Shown: positions 24,531 to 37,247 of the stretch, piece after piece
How the letters are laid out: the number at the start of each line of letters is the position of its first letter
Numbering within the stretch: position 1 is the first letter of the stretch
NCBI GenBank assembly: GCA_002104895.1
Contig: MCFG01000074.1
Span: forward strand, 80,001-144,000
Direction: 5' to 3'
DNA from: Anaeromyces robustus
Lineage: Eukaryota; Neocallimastigomycota; Neocallimastigomycetes; Neocallimastigales; Neocallimastigaceae
Length of the DNA stretch: 64,000 nt
Made by a program: the position numbers and the translations under genes
The notes under the pieces: model-generated
What the model saw: the letters and a program-made list of their open reading frames with translations, nothing else
Database searches by the model: none
What the model was told of the DNA's origin: nothing

Positions 24531-26627
24531 TAGGAGTAAAAAGTTTTATAATAATTTTTATAATAATTAAAGTTTATTTATTTAAGATTTAAATTTAATA
24601 GTATATATACAAATATGGTAATTACAAGGTTTTACAAATTTAAGAAAATACATTTGTATTTATACTAATCGTGGCTTGATAATAATATAAAGAAAAATTA
24701 AATACAACGAATTCATAACGTATTTACATTAATTAAAATAAACAACGAGATAAATTAAAATAACAAAGACATTTAATTTAAGTTTATTAAATATAATTTA
24801 AAAATTATTTTCTTTGTATTCTAACATTCCCCCTCAGGCCAGAATTTTTGTCTTGTTAAAAATTTGGTCTGTAAATTTTGTCATTTTTGGTCCATTAATA
24901 ATTTTTGTGAGTGGATCAGCAAGCATTTTTTCGGTGCTGATGTATTCTAAATTAATTTTGTTATTTTTAATATTATCCTTGTTAAAGTAAAATTTTATTT
25001 CAATATGTTTTAATTTATTGTTTAATTCTCCATTTTCTATTGTTATTTTACTTGCTAAATTATCTGTGTAAATTTTTATTGGTTTATTTATTTTAAATAA
25101 TTCTTGTAATAAGTTTCGTAACCATAATACTTTCTTGGTACATTCGGCTGTTGCTATGTATTCGGCTTCTGCAGTAGAAGTAGCAACTACTGTTTGTTTT
25201 TTCGATTGCCAGCATATTGGATCATTGTTCATCAAGATAATAAATCCAGAGGTAGATTTGCGGTCCTTTGGATCTCCAGCAAAGTCTGAATCGGTATAAG
25301 CAACTATTTCCCCCTTTCCTTTGTATGTAATTTTATAATCTTTAGTATAGTTTAAATATTTCATTATTATCATTACCTTTTTCCAGTCTTCCATGGTTGG
25401 ATTTTCAGAATGTCTAGCAACCATTCCGACTGCGAAAGAAATATCAGGTCTTGTACATCTGGATAAATAAATCAAAGATCCTACAGCACTTTTATAGGTA
25501 GTTTTATCGAAAGGTGTGTTATCCTTTTTGTTTAATTTGTTTTCTCCAGAACAAGGTGTTTTTGATTTTCTTATATTTGTAATATTGAATTTTTGTAAAA
25601 TTTCATTAATTAATTGTGTTTGTGAAATTGAGTAATTGAATTTTTGTTTTTCAATTTTTATTCCTAAAATATAATTTGCTTTCCCGCAATTTGAAATTCT
25701 AAAAGTTTTCTTGATCTTTTTAATTATATTGTGAATGTGATAATCTTTTCCAGTAATTAAAAGATCATCAACATATACACCTATTATGCATACAACTTTC
25801 TTCCCCGCCATTTTCTTAAAAATACAAGGTTCAGATAATAATTGAGTAAACTTGTTATTTTTGAGAAAATTAGTAAAGTGTATATTCCATTGACGGCCAG
25901 ATTGTTTAAGGCCGTATAAGGCTTTATTAAGTAACCAATAGCCTTTACCAAAATTTTTATCTCCTGGAGGCACTGGGATATAAATTTTCTTGTCCAATGG
26001 TGCATTTAAATATGCAGCTTTAATATCTAACTGCATAATGTTCCAATTGAATTTTGAAGCAATAGCTATAAGTAGTTTAAGGCTATCAATGCTTAAGGTA
26101 GGAGAGTATGTTAATTCATAATCAGTACCTTTTCTTTGTGTAAATCCTCTTGCAACTAAACGGGCTTTGAACTTTACAATATTACCATTACTGTCTTTCT
26201 TGATAGTGTAAACCCACTTTGTAGAAGTTGGTTTTACACCTTTAGGTAAATGCTTAATAAAGGTCATGATCTCATTATCATAGAAATTTTGGATTTCATC
26301 TCTCATTGCTTTAATCCAGTATTTACTATATTTACATGATATAGCTTGTTTGTATGAAAGAGGAATATCCATAATGATACTTTCATTTCCATTAGAAAAA
26401 GTACATGAACAGTTAACATAGTAGCGGTGATTAAGTTTTTCAATATTTTCAAGTATAAATTTTGGTCTCTTAGTAGTTTCATGTTCTAATGGACTACTAG
26501 GTCTTTTTACTTTTTCAATAGGAGAAGGCTTAAGTTTTTTATTTTCATCATTATCTAAATTTTCATTTCTTCTTTTTAATGGAATGTTGTTTGTAGGACA
26601 AGTATTAGTATTAATTCTCTTATGTTG
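24531..26627 (-). mobile_element. Incomplete Copia (Ty1/copia-type) LTR retrotransposon
   Basis: A fossil on the minus strand. It keeps the C-terminal polymerase part: Copia-type reverse transcriptase (KWVYTIKKDSNG, QLDIKAAYLNA, YVDDLLITG) and RNase H (YTDSDFAGDPKDRKSTSGF, TAEAEYIA, EMLADPLTK-like end), at about 26600-24834. A polypurine tract (GAGGGGGAATG on the minus strand) lies at about 24823-24835. An LTR beginning TGTTAG at about 24826 runs leftward; I could not fix its far end. Gag, protease and integrase are not present here. The right end stops where the chromovirus LTR starts at 26628. It is incomplete, so not a whole element. Confidence 0.85.
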
Positions 26628-27226
26628 TGTAACGAATCCTAGAATTAGTAAAATAGTAACCATGGCCTAGTGGTTAGTCACTAGGACCATCAGGGCAAAC
26701 GCTCTGGGTTCGACCCACACTAGTTCCAAATTTTATAAAAAAAAAAAATTTTTTATTTTAAAATTTAATTACAAATTTCTGTATTTTATTCTGTATTTGT
26801 TTCTGTATTTTATTTCTGTATTTCTTCATAGAATTGCATGGAATAAAATTAGAAACTTTAAGAAAAAATTTTATAATATTTCTTTATTTTTCTATAAGAT
26901 TCATTTTCAATCGAAAAATCTAAGTTTCTAGCATTTTTCATTATTTTTTATATACTTTTATTTTTAAAACTATTTTTCCGAAAAAACTATAAATAGGTGT
27001 AAAATTTTACAAAGAAAATATTTTTTAAAATCGCACTTTTATTAACTAATTAGTTTATAAGTAATTTGAAATATTACATTACTAATTGTTAATAAATAAT
27101 ATTTTAATAATTTAATAAATTAATAAAACAAGATCTCAAAAAACAAATTCAATTACTTATAAATATTATTACGAACCTATTGTGTTACAAAACAAAAGAC
27201 AATCTTATTCCATTAGGATTGTTACA
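26628..27226 (+). repeat. Left LTR of the chromovirus, with a tRNA-like segment
   Basis: 599 bp, TG...CA ends. At about 26661-26728 it contains a tRNA-like stretch: an A-box-like TGGCCTAGTGGTTA, then a B-box-like GGTTCGACCC some 36 bases on. The flanking arms do not pair as an acceptor stem, so this is not a functional tRNA by eye. It looks like a tRNA-derived (SINE-head-like) segment built into the LTR. Confidence 0.85.
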
Positions 27227-30200
27227 ATAAAAGTGCCCAAATTGGAAGAAACAAACACAATACCTTCGTAATCAAAGCTACCTAAAGACTAGTACCTTAT
27301 TCTGAATTCTCGGCTACCTTTTTCTAGGAATCTACCTTGCTCAGTCAATTCTTATTATAATCTACCTTAATTAGTCAGCTACCTTTTGATACTACTTTAT
27401 TTTCTTAGTTAATGCTTATACAAACCATTCTAGCTGACTTTCCGTTTTCTTAGCTACTTTCTCAACTAGTTCTTTAGTCTTTACTAGTCACTCCTTATAG
27501 TTTTAGTCAAATATATACTACTCTCGAATTCTTTTTATACCGTCCTGGAATCTCTCAATAACCGATATAAAATAAAAACATTCCAAAACTTTTAGACTCT
27601 CTTAATATTACCTATTCCTATTTTTGGTCTCTGTTTCCATGAATTATTTATTAAAGGAAAATTTAAAAAATTCTATAAATAAATGAATAGTGATAGTAAA
27701 TAAATAAATCATATATTATATTTTAATGAATAACAATTAGTAAATTAAATAAATCCTATAATATAATCAAGTGGATAAATAAATAGTATTTAGATAAACT
27801 CAATAGTAAATCTAAGTAAATAAAATCTATTTTAGATAAACCTCGATAAAAATATTTAAGTGAATAAATTAATTAGTAATTAGATAAATTTCAATAATAA
27901 ATCTAAGTGAATAAATTAATTAGTAACTAGATAAATAATTTAATTATTATTACAAAAAAAAAAAAAAAAATTCTGTTATAATAAATTTAATAAAATTTTG
28001 CAATAAGGAGAATCAATACTGAGGATCCTTATTTCTATACTTTCTTTCGCTTCTTTTAATTCCTTTCGAGTTTCACATTGGCCCTCGCTGGTAGGCTCAG
28101 ACGTAAGTCCTACATTCAGCTCGAGTAAGTTGATAAACTGAAAGAACAGCAGTGTGAAATAGAAAAGAATTATTAAAAAGTAAAATAATCCTAAAAAGTT
28201 TCTTTTGTGTAACTAAATTAAATTTTTAAGGTAATTTTAAAAAAAAAAAAAAATATACTAGGAGCGTTTAGAGCTCATATACAGAGTGTTTGGCGTAAGT
28301 AACTAGTTTCTAGTAGGTTAAGAAACTATAGTCAATTAGTTACTTAGGTATTGATAAAAGTGGGTAGTGTGAAAAGCACGCTTTCTTGGGGGAAGGAATT
28401 GTTGTGTGATAAAAAGCACGCAATATCGGACGTTCAAGTTCAATACCTTCGTAAGCTCTGGCAAATAAGGAACTTCAGTCACCGAAGGCTGGAGGTTGGT
28501 CGTGAAGGTGAAGCGACTTTAATTATATAGTTTTAATATTTACTTTGAGGTCCAGTATATACCTCTAGTTAGTAGCTTTTGCCGGTTATTTATTGTTGTA
28601 AGGCATAAAAAAGCGAAATTTTAAATTACCTTAAATAAATCGTCCAAAATTAAAATCTAAAATTAAAAAATTAGTCCGTCTAATGAAATCCAATCTCATA
28701 CCAATAATTATTAGAATAATAAACTTAGAAATACAATTAATTATCGTTGCGGTGCTACTTAGAATACTAAAAATAATTAATAATTTATTCTACAAAAAAT
28801 AAAGATTAAAAAATATGGAAGAAGAAAGCTTCAACAACCCCACATTCAAGGATGGGTTTGCCGGTGATCGTCGTTATTTCAAGGGATTTCTCGCAAAAAT
28901 GGATCTTATTTTTATGCTTTATCCTGAGAAATTCTCTGAAGACTCTTTAAAAGTGGCATACATTATTTCCAGATTATATGGATCAGCAATGAATTGGGCA
29001 GCTACCTTACTCGAAAACCACGAACCTTGTCTGGATAACTATGAAGAATTTATTACAAGGTTTAAAGCTACCTTTGGAACCTATGACTCCACTTTTGTTG
29101 CCAATCAAAAATTAAGAACTGTTAGACAAAAAAGGCTTGGAAATGCAAGAGAATACATTCTGGAATTCAATAGATATGCTGATGAATCGTCTTGGAATGA
29201 AGAAGCTAAAATGGATGCATTCTTAAATGGACTTAACGACCAAATTGCTACTAGAATTCTCGAAATGTTTCCTGGTCCAAGATCCTTATTCGATATGCAA
29301 ACAATAGCCTCAAGGATTGATTGCCGTCTCTCTACTCACCGACAATTTTTCAATCAACAAAATAAATCGACTAATAATAATAATAATAAACACTTTAACA
29401 AGAAGAAAAATCCATCCAATAAGAAAACTAATAGCTTTAAATTTCATGGTCCTTTGTCAACCGAAGAAAAAGAAAGAAGAAAAAGAGAAAACCTTTGTGC
29501 TTATTGTGGGTCTCCTGATCATTCCTTGGATAACTGTACACGAAAGAACAAAAATAAAACTTCTTCTACCAGTCATATAACCAATATAGAATCAAAACCA
29601 GTATTAAGACCAAGAATCTCAGACCAGCCAGATTTAAAACTTCCTATTTTCGAATTTCAACTCAAAGTTTCAAACATTTCCGTCAAGACTAAAATACTAC
29701 TCGATTCGGGCTCTCAACTTAACCTAATGGATCTATATTTTGCCAAACAAAACAACATCCCCTATAACTCTGAAACTAATCTTCCTAAAGTAGCTGGCAT
29801 TGGAGGTAATCAATCAATTCTTGGTGAAACTCTTCCAATCTCTTTAAAATACAAAAATCATAATTGTAAAACCAAATTTTATATAGTCGATCTACCCTCA
29901 TATTGCGCTATACTCGGTACTGACTGGCTTTATACTCACAATCCCACGATAAATTTCACCAATAAAGAACTTTCTTTCAAATCCAATCACTGTATATCCA
30001 ACTGTCTGATTCTTCCCAGTACATTCACTACCTTTATCCCACCAAAATCTGAAAAACCTGAAGAACTTAAGAAGAATGATGAATTAAATAATAAAATTAA
30101 TAGGTCACTACCAACTAAGCTTCGCCCATATAAGGATGTATTTAGCGAAATCTATGCGAACGAACTACCTCCTCATAGACTCTACGATTGTGAAATCAAT

Positions 30201-33200
30201 CTTCTTCCAAATACTCAATTATTTTATGGACCTATTTACCCTCTAACCGAAAAAGAATCCAAAACACTCAAAGAATACATTGAAGAAAACTTAGCCAAAG
30301 GATTTATAAGAAAATCGAAATCTCCTGGTGGTGCTCCTGTCTTTTTTGTCCTCAAAAAGAATGGTGAACTTAGAATGGTGGTAGATTATCGACACCTAAA
30401 TGAAATCACAATTCGTGATTCTTATCCACTACCACTAATTAATGATATGCTAGAACATTTGGTAAACGGGAAAATATTCTCTAAACTTGATCTTCGTTCG
30501 GCTTACAATCTAGTAAGAATTAAAAAAGGGGACGAATACAAAACCGCCTTTACATGCAAATATGGACACTTCGAATATTTGGTGATGCCTTTTGGGTTGA
30601 AGAATGCTCCTGCCGTTTTCCAACACTTTATAAACGACGTTCTTGAAGATATTATCGGTGTATTCGTCTTTTGCTATATAGACGATATTATAATATTTTC
30701 TCCAGACTTAGATTCACATTACAAGCATCTTTCTGAAGTTCTTAAAAGACTTAGAAACGCAGGGTTATTTGCCAAATTAGAAAAATGCGAATTTTGTGTT
30801 CCTTATCTTGACTTCCTTGGACATAGAATCTCTTCTGAGGGAATATTCATGGACCCTAAGAAAGTATCCTCAATTTTAGAATGGCCTATTCCAATGAACG
30901 TTAAACAACTTCAATCTTTTCTTGGTCTAGCCAATTATTATCGTAGATTTATTCCCGGTTTCGCTGCAATAACTCACCCTTTACACTCTTTACTCAAAAA
31001 ACAAGCTAAATTTATCTGGTCACCCGAAACTCAAAAAGCCTTTGATGAAATAAAATTGAAATTTGCTACTGCTCCTGTTCTGGCCTACCCAAATCGTGAT
31101 ATTCCTTTTATCGTTGAAACTGATAGTAGTAACTTCGCTATTGGAGCCATCCTTTCACAAACTTCATCAAATGATAATAAAATTCATCCCGTAGCTTTCT
31201 TCTCTAGATCCCTTACTGCATCAGAAAAGAACTACCCTATTTATGACAAGGAACTTTTGGCTATTGTAGAATCCTTAGAACATTGGAGGCATTTATTAAA
31301 AGGTACATCAAAACCCTTTACAATTTTTTCCGACCATCAAAACCTACTCTACCAAAAGAAACCAGAAAAGATGTCTCAGAGACTTGTTCGTTGGGCTTTA
31401 TTTCTCTCCGAATTTAACTTTAAGATCACTTATCGTGCTGGATCTGCTAATGGTAAAGCCGATGCTCTTTCACGAAGACCGGATTACGCTTCCAACGAAG
31501 AAGAGTTAGCCAGTGACATTCCTTTTACAGTTCTCCGCCCCGAAAACTTTTGTACTATGATTGCTTTTGTTTCCCTAAATGACCAAATCCTTAACGAATA
31601 CAAAAACGATAAATTTTATCAAGAAAACCTTTCTAAACTTAATTCTGGACAAAATTCTACCAAATCAAACGGATTCTCTATCAGTAATAACTTCCTACTT
31701 TTTAAAGGTAAAATCTATGTTCCTCCAAACTGCCGTTCTTCTGTTTTAAATACTTGCCACGATTCGCCTTCCGCTGGACATTTTGGTTTTAAGAAAACAT
31801 TCTTTCTAACAAACCGTGATTTTTGGTGGCCCTCAATAAAAGAAGATATTAAGGACTATGTGCGTTCTTGCGAAATTTGTTGCCGCTCAAAAGATACTAA
31901 ACACAAACCTTATGGATTTTTAAAACCTTTGGAAATTCCAGACCGCCCTTGGACTTGCATTTCAATGGACTTCATAACAGATCTTCCCACTTCTAATGGA
32001 TTTACTTGTATTCTTGTTATAGTAGACAGGTTCACTAAAATGGGTCATTTTATCCCTTTCTCTAATGTTCCTTCTTCTGAAGACACTGCTAAAGCTTTTA
32101 TGAACTCAGTATTTCGACTTCATGGACATCCTAATGAAATTTTAACTGATAGAGGCACCCAATTCACCTCTAAATTCTGGACTTCCATTTGTAAATCTCT
32201 AAAAATCTCTACAACTTTTTCTTCACCATTTCATCATCAAACCAACGGTTTAACGGAGAGGGTGAACTCCGTTGTTGAACAATTTTTGAGATGCTATTCA
32301 AACTTTAAAGGTTCAAACTGGTATGATTATCTATTCCTAGCTGAATTCTGTTACAATAATACAATCCAAGAATCACTAAAAATTTCTCCCTTTTATGCAA
32401 ATTATGGTTATAACCCCCGTTTCTCTCCGGCTGTACCAAGCCCTATTGACGTACCTCGTGCAGAAGAATTAACAACAAACTTATCTGAGCTATTCAAACA
32501 ACTTAAGGAAAATTTAAAAGAAGCAAGCGCAAAACAAGAAAAATTCGCTAATAAGCACAGAATTCAACCTCCAGAATTTAAAGTAAACGACAAGGTCTGG
32601 GTTAATAGTTCTCTTATCATTCGAAACAAAAACAAAAAGTTAAAACCAAGAAAATTAGGACCCTACAAAATCATAAAGAAAATTTCCCCTGTTTCATATA
32701 AAATAAAACTTCCTAATGATATTAGAATCCACCCAGTCATCCATGTCTCCGAACTTGAACCTTATTACGAAGATAAATTTGGCCGAAAACAAAAACCTCC
32801 ACCACCAATTAAAATAAACGAAGAAGAAGAATACGAAGTCGAAGAAATCCTTGATAAAAGAAAACATTATGGTAAAATCCAATATCTTATAAAATGGAAA
32901 GGTTATCCTTTGTCTGAAGCATCTTGGGAACCAGAATCAAACCTGAATTGCCCAGAATTACTCAAAAGCTTTAACAAATCGAATTAGGAAACTTAAAACT
33001 TCGAAAATGAATCTTTAAAAAATATATGATTATTATTATTATACATTAATTTTATTATTAATATCAATATCAAAACTATTAATATCAATATTTAATTATT
33101 ACTTACTAATATCAATAAATTTATCAATATCAATATTTTCCTATTTATATTCATGTATTCTTTATTAATATCCATGTAACTTATCAATATTCATGTATCA

Positions 33201-33302
33201 ATTTTTACACCTATAGTTTTAAAATTTTTGTTTAAAATTTTCTTAGTTTAGTTTAGCCTAATTTTAAGATTCGTCTGGTATCCGAATCCTAGAGGAGGAC
33301 CA

Positions 33303-33901
33303 TGTAACGAATCCTAGAATTAGTAAAATAGTAACCATGGCCTAGTGGTTAGTCACTAGGACCATCAGGGCAAACGCTCTGGGTTCGACCCACACTAGTT
33401 CCAAATTTTATAAAAAAAAAAAATTTTTTATTTTAAAATTTAATTACAAATTTCTGTATTTTATTCTGTATTTGTTTCTGTATTTTATTTCTGTATTTCT
33501 TCATAGAATTGCATGGAATAAAATTAGAAACTTTAAGAAAAAATTTTATAATATTTCTTTATTTTTCTATAAGATTCATTTTCAATCGAAAAATCTAAGT
33601 TTCTAGCATTTTTCATTATTTTTTATATACTTTTATTTTTAAAACTATTTTTCCGAAAAAACTATAAATAGGTGTAAAATTTTACAAAGAAAATATTTTT
33701 TAAAATCGCACTTTTATTAACTAATTAGTTTATAAGTAATTTGAAATATTACATTACTAATTGTTAATAAATAATATTTTAATAATTTAATAAATTAATA
33801 AAACAAGATCTCAAAAAACAAATTCAATTACTTATAAATATTATTACGAACCTATTGTGTTACAAAACAAAAGACAATCTTATTCCATTAGGATTGTTAC
33901 A
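33303..33901 (+). repeat. Right LTR of the chromovirus
   Basis: Same length and, as far as I can read, the same sequence as the left LTR at 26628-27226, including the tRNA-like segment (about 33336-33403). Confidence 0.93.
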
Positions 33902-34193
33902 GAAACTAAGATATTTTGATATAAAATGAATCTCATAGAAAAATAAAGAAATATTATATAATTTTTTCTTAAAGTTTCTAATTTTATTCCATTTAATTCT
34001 ATAAAGAAATACAGAAATAAAATACAGAAACAAATACAGAATAAAATACAGAAATTTATAATAAATTTAAAATAAAATTTTTATAAAATTTGGAACAAGG
34101 TGTGAGTCGAACCCAGAGTGTTCGCCCAGATGGTCATAGTTACTAACCACTAGACCATGGTTACTGTTTTACTAATTGAGAGATTCGTTACAA
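33902..34193 (-). repeat. Diverged, inverted partial LTR of a related element
   Basis: Reverse-complemented, this 292-bp piece matches the first half or so of the 599-bp LTR with scattered substitutions and small gaps. It shares the start TGTAACGAATC, the tRNA-like segment (CATGGTCTAGTGGTTAG, then GGGTTCGACTC) and the repeated TTCTGTATTT words. It abuts the right LTR of the chromovirus directly. It is older than that element and incomplete. Confidence 0.85.
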
Positions 34194-35702
34194 TTATAAA
34201 ATAATTAAACAAATTTAAATAAAGAAACTATATTTATAATAAAACTTATAATAAAATTTATATTAGTGAACACCCTACGTATTAGATTATTGAGCATTTC
34301 GACCAAGTTAAACTTTAAACCAAATCAAAACTTTACAACTATTTCAAAAATTTTAATCAATAACAATTTTATTCAATTACATTCTGAACAATGCATATTC
34401 AAAAAAGTAAAAAATGGAAAATTAGTATGTATAATTGGATTATATGTCGATGACATGCTAATTGAAGGTATCAACCAAGAAATATTCGACATTATTAATA
34501 AAATTAAGAAAAGATTCAAGATTTCAAATTGTGAACCTGTAAAATTTATTTTAGGAATTAAAGTAGAAAAAGAAAATAACTCATATACCATATCACAAAG
34601 CCATCTCATTGAAACATTACTAAAACAATATAAAATAACAAATATTAAAAAGTGCAAGACACCATGTACTGGTGACAATTACAAATCGGAAAACAAAAAT
34701 TTATTCGACTCTACTACGTACAAAAGCGCCATCGGTTCACTTATTTACTTAGCTAAATCTACCAGGCCAGATATCTCCTTTGCAGTACACAACGCAGCCA
34801 GAAGATGTGAAAAACCAACTGTATCCGACTGGAGAAAGGTAATAAATATATTCAAATATTTAAATAGTACTAAAAATTATAAAATTAAATATAATGGTAA
34901 AGGTTCCATAAATGCATATACCGACTCGGATTTTGCTGGAGACGTGCGAGACAGAAAATCTACCTCAGGCCATATAATTCTCTTTGGAAAATCTCCTATT
35001 TGCTGGAATTCGAAGAAACAATCCATAGTTGCTACTAGTACTACCGAAGCAGAATACATAGCCACATCCGAATGTGTCAAGAAGGTACTCTGGATAAGGA
35101 ATATACTTACAGAACTGTTTAAATTCAAAAAACCAATCACTATATACACAGATAATATTTCTAGCTTAAGGACAATACAAAACGGTGAAGTTAATTCAAA
35201 ATTAAAACACATAGCAATCAAATATTATTTTAATAACGACAATATAATCAACAACAGAATAAATCTTAAATATAAGCCAACAGAAGAAATGCTTGCTGAC
35301 TCGCTAACAAAGAATATAAATGGGACAAAAATGACAAAATTTTCTGACTCTATCTTTATTAAAAATTGATTAAATTTTTCTTTCTTAATTTATAATATTT
35401 TCTTTGCAAACATAATTTTATTTTAAAATGAAAATTAGTTTGAGGGGGGAATGTTATAATATATTAATTATCAATGTGTTTAAGTAATTTAATTTATGTG
35501 TTTAAGTAAATAAATAATGTAAATAAGTAAAATAATATTTGTGGAAAAGTCATAATATATTCATATGATAAAAATTTATATTTTACTACGCCACATTATT
35601 TTTATATAAATATGTAAAAATTTATTTCCATTAATCTACGTAATTACCTATTTATTTTAATAATAAATAAACTTAATATATATTAATAAAACTATTTATA
35701 AC
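34194..35702 (+). mobile_element. Second incomplete Copia element, opposite orientation
   Basis: A fossil on the plus strand carrying the C-terminal reverse transcriptase part (CIIGLYVDDMLIEG) and RNase H (YTDSDFAGDVRDRKSTSG, TTEAEYIAT, EEMLADSLTK) in a frame at 34266-35369. A polypurine tract (GAGGGGGGAATG) is at 35442-35453, and an LTR of about 251 bp starts TGTTATAATA at 35452 and ends near TATAACA at 35702. It is the same family as the Copia piece at 24.5-26.6 kb, but clearly a different copy, since many residues differ. Upstream domains are absent; it is incomplete. Confidence 0.83.
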
Positions 35703-36512
35703 ACTTTCAATACTTAATATAGGAGAAATTTTAATTAGCAAATCTATGTATACATCACATGATATATATATGTATTAGGGGTTAGGGGTTATTAATAGTA
35801 ACATATTAGTGTAATAGTATATATAAAAAAAGAAATTTTATTAAAATATAAAAATTGAAAATATATGAATTACTAATTAATTGGGTTTTTTTCCAATATG
35901 AAAAGTAAAAGAACTAACAATTTTCAAATTAAAAAAAAAAAATAGTTACTAATACAATGATTTAATACTATATATACCAAATAAATAATTAAAAATATAT
36001 ATAAAAAAATAATATTAATAAGATTATAGTATGGTTAATAAAATTTTATTGATATTAATTACAGTTTAATACATAACAACATGAATAATAAGAATAATAT
36101 ATTTATCATAATAATAATAAATTTCAGTAAAATTTATTATATAATTTTTATTTTTTTTTATATAAAGCTAAATCAAATTAATATTATTATTTGTTTATAT
36201 ATTGATTTTGTGTGCTATATTTTTTTTTATATAAAGCTAAATCAAATTAATATTATTATTTGTTTATATATTGATTTTTTGTGCTTAATTTTTTTTTTAT
36301 AATTCTGTTTATATTTTTTTTTTTTTTTTCATTTTTTTGAGTAAAAATATTTTTTTTTAATATATTAAAAAATTTATTATATACTTAATTTATTATATTT
36401 TTTTTTCATTTTTTTGATTAAAAATATTTTTTTTTTAATATTTTAAAAAATTTATTATATACTTAATTTATTATAATATTTATATATATTAATTAATCTA
36501 TTTTCTATTATA
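35703..36512. repeat. Intergenic with two tandem duplications
   Basis: A 69-bp unit (containing TATAAAGCTAAATCAAATTA) is duplicated at about 36151-36288. A 77-bp unit (containing CATTTTTTTGA and TTATATACTTAATTTATTAT) is duplicated at about 36325-36480, just past the end of the first lichenase gene. No gene is seen. Confidence 0.75.
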
Positions 36513-37247
36513 TTAATTTTGTGGTGCATCATATGAAACCCAGTCATAGTAAGCACTAATTGGAGTTCTTCCATCATATGCTCTGAGCCAGTCATCTACT
36601 CCAGTACCACACCATGCATTCATCATAATTTTACCTGGTGTATCTGGAATATTAGAATAAGCTGTGTAAACTGCTTTACCATCAACATACCATGTAATAG
36701 AATTTCTTGACCAGAAGAATCCATAAGTATGGAATCCTTGTGAAGCATCAAATCCAAGATAATGAACATGTTCATGATTACCAACTCCATTAGTATAATA
36801 ATTAAATTGTACTTTGGTTGTATCATAACCAAGGAATTCAATATCAATTTCATCCCATTTAGTACCATCACTTGGTCCAGTGTAAGTGAAGAATGATGAA
36901 ACAACACCTGGATTCTTAATAGGTTTCATATTTACTTGATACATACCAAAACCATAATAATTTTTAGTACGATATTCTCCACAAGTATATCCTGATCCAT
37001 TTCTATCAATAGTAAGTTTTAATTTACCATTTTCAAAACTATCATTATTTGGAGTCCATACACAATTAAACATATCACCATTTGACCAATTTGACATTTC
37101 AAATCGATTACTTTCATGATAATTAAAATCCATAACATCATGACTACCATTCCAAGCAGCAGCAGGAGAAGGAGCAGCCATAGTTGTAGAAATTAATCCT
37201 AAAGCTGATAATAAAGCAGTAGATGCAACAGAAATTATACTTTTCAT
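36513..37247 (-). CDS. licA: Secreted lichenase, endo-beta-1,3-1,4-glucanase (GH16), copy 1
   Basis: Hydrolyses mixed-linkage beta-glucan (lichenan, cereal beta-glucan) outside the cell. 244 residues, no intron. A signal peptide ends near TTMAA (about 24), followed by a short Pro/Ala linker. The GH16 active site [10 protein letters not shown] is at 131-140, giving nucleophile E133, helper D135 and acid/base E137. C62 and C89 match the disulfide pair of Bacillus lichenases. The mature part is strikingly like Bacillus lichenase and the Orpinomyces LicA enzyme as I remember them, which supports the known bacterial origin of this family in gut fungi. All four copies here have an extra Cys at 213 ([10 protein letters not shown]) where I recall Asn. 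There is no carbohydrate-binding module or dockerin, so it should act as a free enzyme. Particular to this copy: D58, R222-A223-Y224 and Q243. Confidence 0.96.
   Translation of the reverse strand: MKSIISVASTALLSALGLISTTMAAPSPAAAWNGSHDVMDFNYHESNRFEMSNWSNGDMFNCVWTPNNDSFENGKLKLTIDRNGSGYTCGEYRTKNYYGFGMYQVNMKPIKNPGVVSSFFTYTGPSDGTKWDEIDIEFLGYDTTKVQFNYYTNGVGNHEHVHYLGFDASQGFHTYGFFWSRNSITWYVDGKAVYTAYSNIPDTPGKIMMNAWCGTGVDDWLRAYDGRTPISAYYDWVSYDAPQN

Larger units (their letters stand above)
26628..33901 (+). mobile_element. Gypsy-family chromovirus LTR retrotransposon, looks whole
   Basis: A 7274-bp element. The LTRs at 26628-27226 and 33303-33901 are both 599 bp, begin TGTAACGA and end TTGTTACA, and look identical on reading, so the insertion should be young. 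The leader spans 27227-28814. One long gag-pol frame at 28815-32987 (1390 residues) holds gag, a CCHC zinc knuckle (CAYCGSPDHSLDNC, residues about 228-241), aspartic protease (LLDSGSQ), reverse transcriptase (FCYIDDIIIF), RNase H, integrase (zinc-binding head, then DFITDLP, TDRGTQF and HHQTNGLTERVN) and a C-terminal chromodomain (EYEVEEILDKR, then YLIKWKGYP, SWEPESN). A polypurine tract (AGAGGAGGACCA) precedes the right LTR at 33291-33302. No obvious target-site duplication flanks the element: the left flank ends ATGTTG and the right begins GAAAC. Confidence 0.95.

Noticed and set aside
26661-26728. Functional tRNA gene
   Set aside because: A- and B-box words are present, but the acceptor ends do not pair and the segment is repeated inside LTRs, so it is called a tRNA-like segment.
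35775-35788. Telomere-like TTAGGGG repeats
   Set aside because: Only two units, next to the end of a Copia LTR. Too short to call interstitial telomere sequence.
36623-36907. Second frame overlapping each lichenase gene (about 94 codons)
   Set aside because: Appears in the same place in all copies only because the gene itself is conserved. No start context or domain of its own.
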